Shown here piece after piece: positions 23,044 through 24,147 of a DNA stretch of 24,147 nt; position 1 is the stretch's first letter, and each line of letters starts with the position of its first letter. The notes beneath the pieces are model-generated. The model worked only from the letters and a program-made list of their open reading frames with translations. It did no database searches and had not been told where the DNA came from. The position numbers were made by a program, and so were the translations under genes. Location: NCBI GenBank assembly GCA_964603915.1, contig CAZRWU010000030.1, positions 1 to 24,147 on the forward strand, written 5' to 3'. Source of the stretch: REEP01 sp964603915. GTDB taxonomy: Bacteria > Pseudomonadota > Alphaproteobacteria > Rhodospirillales > Defluviicoccaceae.

Positions 23044-24147
23044 CCAGTAGCGCCGGACTCGTGGCAGGGCGCACGAACGGCGGCTTTGCCGCCCGATTGC
23101 GCTGGCAATTCTTGTTTCCTGTTCGATTGGCCGTCGTCGATGCGCGGCCTTGGCCACAGATGCTGGTCGCGCTTGTCCTGGGAATCACCGCCGTTGGTGC
23201 GTTGCCTCCGCTTCATTTCTGGCCGCTGTTGATTCCCGCGTTCAGCGGGCTGCTCTGGCTTGCCGAGGGGGCAGTGCGGCCGCGGCAGTCCTTCGCGTCG
23301 GGCTGGTGGTTCGGCTTTGGCTTCTTTGGCGCCGGTCTTTATTGGGTTGCCAATGCTTTCCTTGTCGAACCCGAGCTATTCGGGTGGCTTGCGCCGGTTG
23401 CCGTGATTGGCTTGGCGGCGCTTCTCGCCGTTTTCACCGGCGCGGCAACGTTTCTTGTCCGGTTGAGCGGCGTCCGCGGCATTGGCGCGGTGCTTGTCTT
23501 CGCCGCCGCGTGGACACTCATGGAATGGGCGCGAAGCTGGGCCCTGACCGGGTTTCCGTGGAACATGATTGGTACGGTCTGGGTCTTCGCCGATCCCATG
23601 GTGCAGGTCACATCGATTGTCGGGACCTTGGGCCTCAGTCTGATCACGGTGCTTGCCGCTGCGATGCCGGCGGTCATGGCGCATCCGCTGACGAAACCCG
23701 GCCAAGCCCTGACCGGTGTCGCCGTCGCATTCGCTGTACTGGCTCTGATCTATGTTGGGGGAAGCATTCGTCTCGCTGCGGCCGGAGAAGCGTCGACCGT
23801 TCAGGGAGTTCATCTCCGTCTGGTTCAGCCTAACATTCCACAGCGCCTGAAATTTCATCGTGAATTGCTTGACGTTCATTTGGCCGATCATTTGCAGCTT
23901 GGCGCCGTTGCCGCCGATCCTCCACCCTCGCACGTCATCTGGGGAGAAACGGCGGCAAGCTTCTTCATTGCCGACGATAGGGATCGGCGTGAGCGCGTTG
24001 GCGTTGGGACACCCCCGGGTGGGCTGACGATCGTGGGCGCGCTGCGGCGTCCGCCGGAGGGCGAGGAGTTTCGCGTTTGGAACAGCTTGGTCGCGATCGA
24101 CGATAGCGGCTCGGTCGTCGCCCATTACGACAAGGCTCATCTTGTCC
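23040..24147 (+). CDS. lnt: Apolipoprotein N-acyltransferase, 3' end outside the window
   Basis: Lnt adds the third acyl chain to the N-terminal cysteine of lipoproteins at the inner membrane. About 369 residues are visible. A hydrophobic N-terminal half has several helices from about residue 45 (MLVALVLGITAVGALPP) to about 250, including GFGFFGAGLYWVANAF and the signature WTLMEWARSWALTGFPWNMIG. The nitrilase-like domain begins at LRLVQPNIPQ. Catalytic Glu is Glu303 in HVIWGETAA (usually WPE; Gly replaces Pro) and catalytic Lys is Lys365 in HYDKAHLV. The active-site Cys lies beyond the window. The start overlaps the corC stop (ATGA). Confidence 0.95.
   Translation, partial: MTSSAGLVAGRTNGGFAARLRWQFLFPVRLAVVDARPWPQMLVALVLGITAVGALPPLHFWPLLIPAFSGLLWLAEGAVRPRQSFASGWWFGFGFFGAGLYWVANAFLVEPELFGWLAPVAVIGLAALLAVFTGAATFLVRLSGVRGIGAVLVFAAAWTLMEWARSWALTGFPWNMIGTVWVFADPMVQVTSIVGTLGLSLITVLAAAMPAVMAHPLTKPGQALTGVAVAFAVLALIYVGGSIRLAAAGEASTVQGVHLRLVQPNIPQRLKFHRELLDVHLADHLQLGAVAADPPPSHVIWGETAASFFIADDRDRRERVGVGTPPGGLTIVGALRRPPEGEEFRVWNSLVAIDDSGSVVAHYDKAHLV

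Noticed and set aside
1..24147. Mobile element, CRISPR array, defence or biosynthetic island
   Set aside because: No transposase, integrase, spaced repeats, toxin-antitoxin or biosynthetic genes; all large frames are conserved housekeeping genes of uniform composition. The tRNA-Ser could be an integration site, but its 3' end lies outside the window.

Overview
This window is a GC-rich, gene-dense chromosomal segment of an alphaproteobacterium, most likely from the Rhodospirillales or a relative. That placement rests on the gene complement (MucR-type regulator, Fur without structural cysteines, bactofilin next to a CysZ-like protein, DUF2244 protein) and on the order trpS, nfu, tsaB, rimI, fur, miaB, phoH, ybeY, corC, lnt. 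It is inference from gene content, since no rRNA is present. I see no insertion sequence, prophage, CRISPR array or toxin-antitoxin pair. Base composition and codon use look uniform by eye.

Layout. Positions 1-123 (minus) hold the 5' part of a tRNA-Ser(GCT) gene running off the left edge, with a strong promoter and a leader hairpin. Next come a DUF2244 membrane protein (minus) and divergent nth (endonuclease III). A two-gene minus-strand unit follows: a CysZ/EI24-like membrane protein then bactofilin. Divergent from it is a plus-strand pair, an adenosine-kinase-like PfkB kinase overlapping an AmpG-like muropeptide permease. Then come ppa, a macro-domain deacetylase and, on minus, a small stress-type membrane protein. 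From 7516 the plus strand carries mutS, glnD, murJ, trpS, nfu, tsaB and rimI. A TusA-family protein (minus) overlaps the tail of rimI and is divergent from a MucR-like regulator. Fur follows, then the overlapping chain miaB-phoH-ybeY-corC-lnt, with lnt cut by the right edge.

Functional themes. Several genes serve the cell envelope: murJ flips lipid II, the AmpG-like permease recycles muropeptides, lnt acylates lipoproteins, and bactofilin scaffolds local wall growth. Others serve tRNA and translation (tRNA-Ser, trpS, TsaB for t6A, MiaB for ms2i6A, YbeY for rRNA maturation, RimI). nth and mutS repair DNA. glnD senses nitrogen status, and Fur and the MucR-like protein regulate transcription.

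I did not find a convincing undescribed system; nearly everything is conserved housekeeping. The points most worth a second look are non-coding or contextual: a 14-bp tandem repeat in the miaB leader, a dyad around a -10-like box before fur, a MucR-like regulator missing half of its zinc ligands, a repeated block in the tRNA-Ser leader, and the translationally overlapping kinase/AmpG pair.
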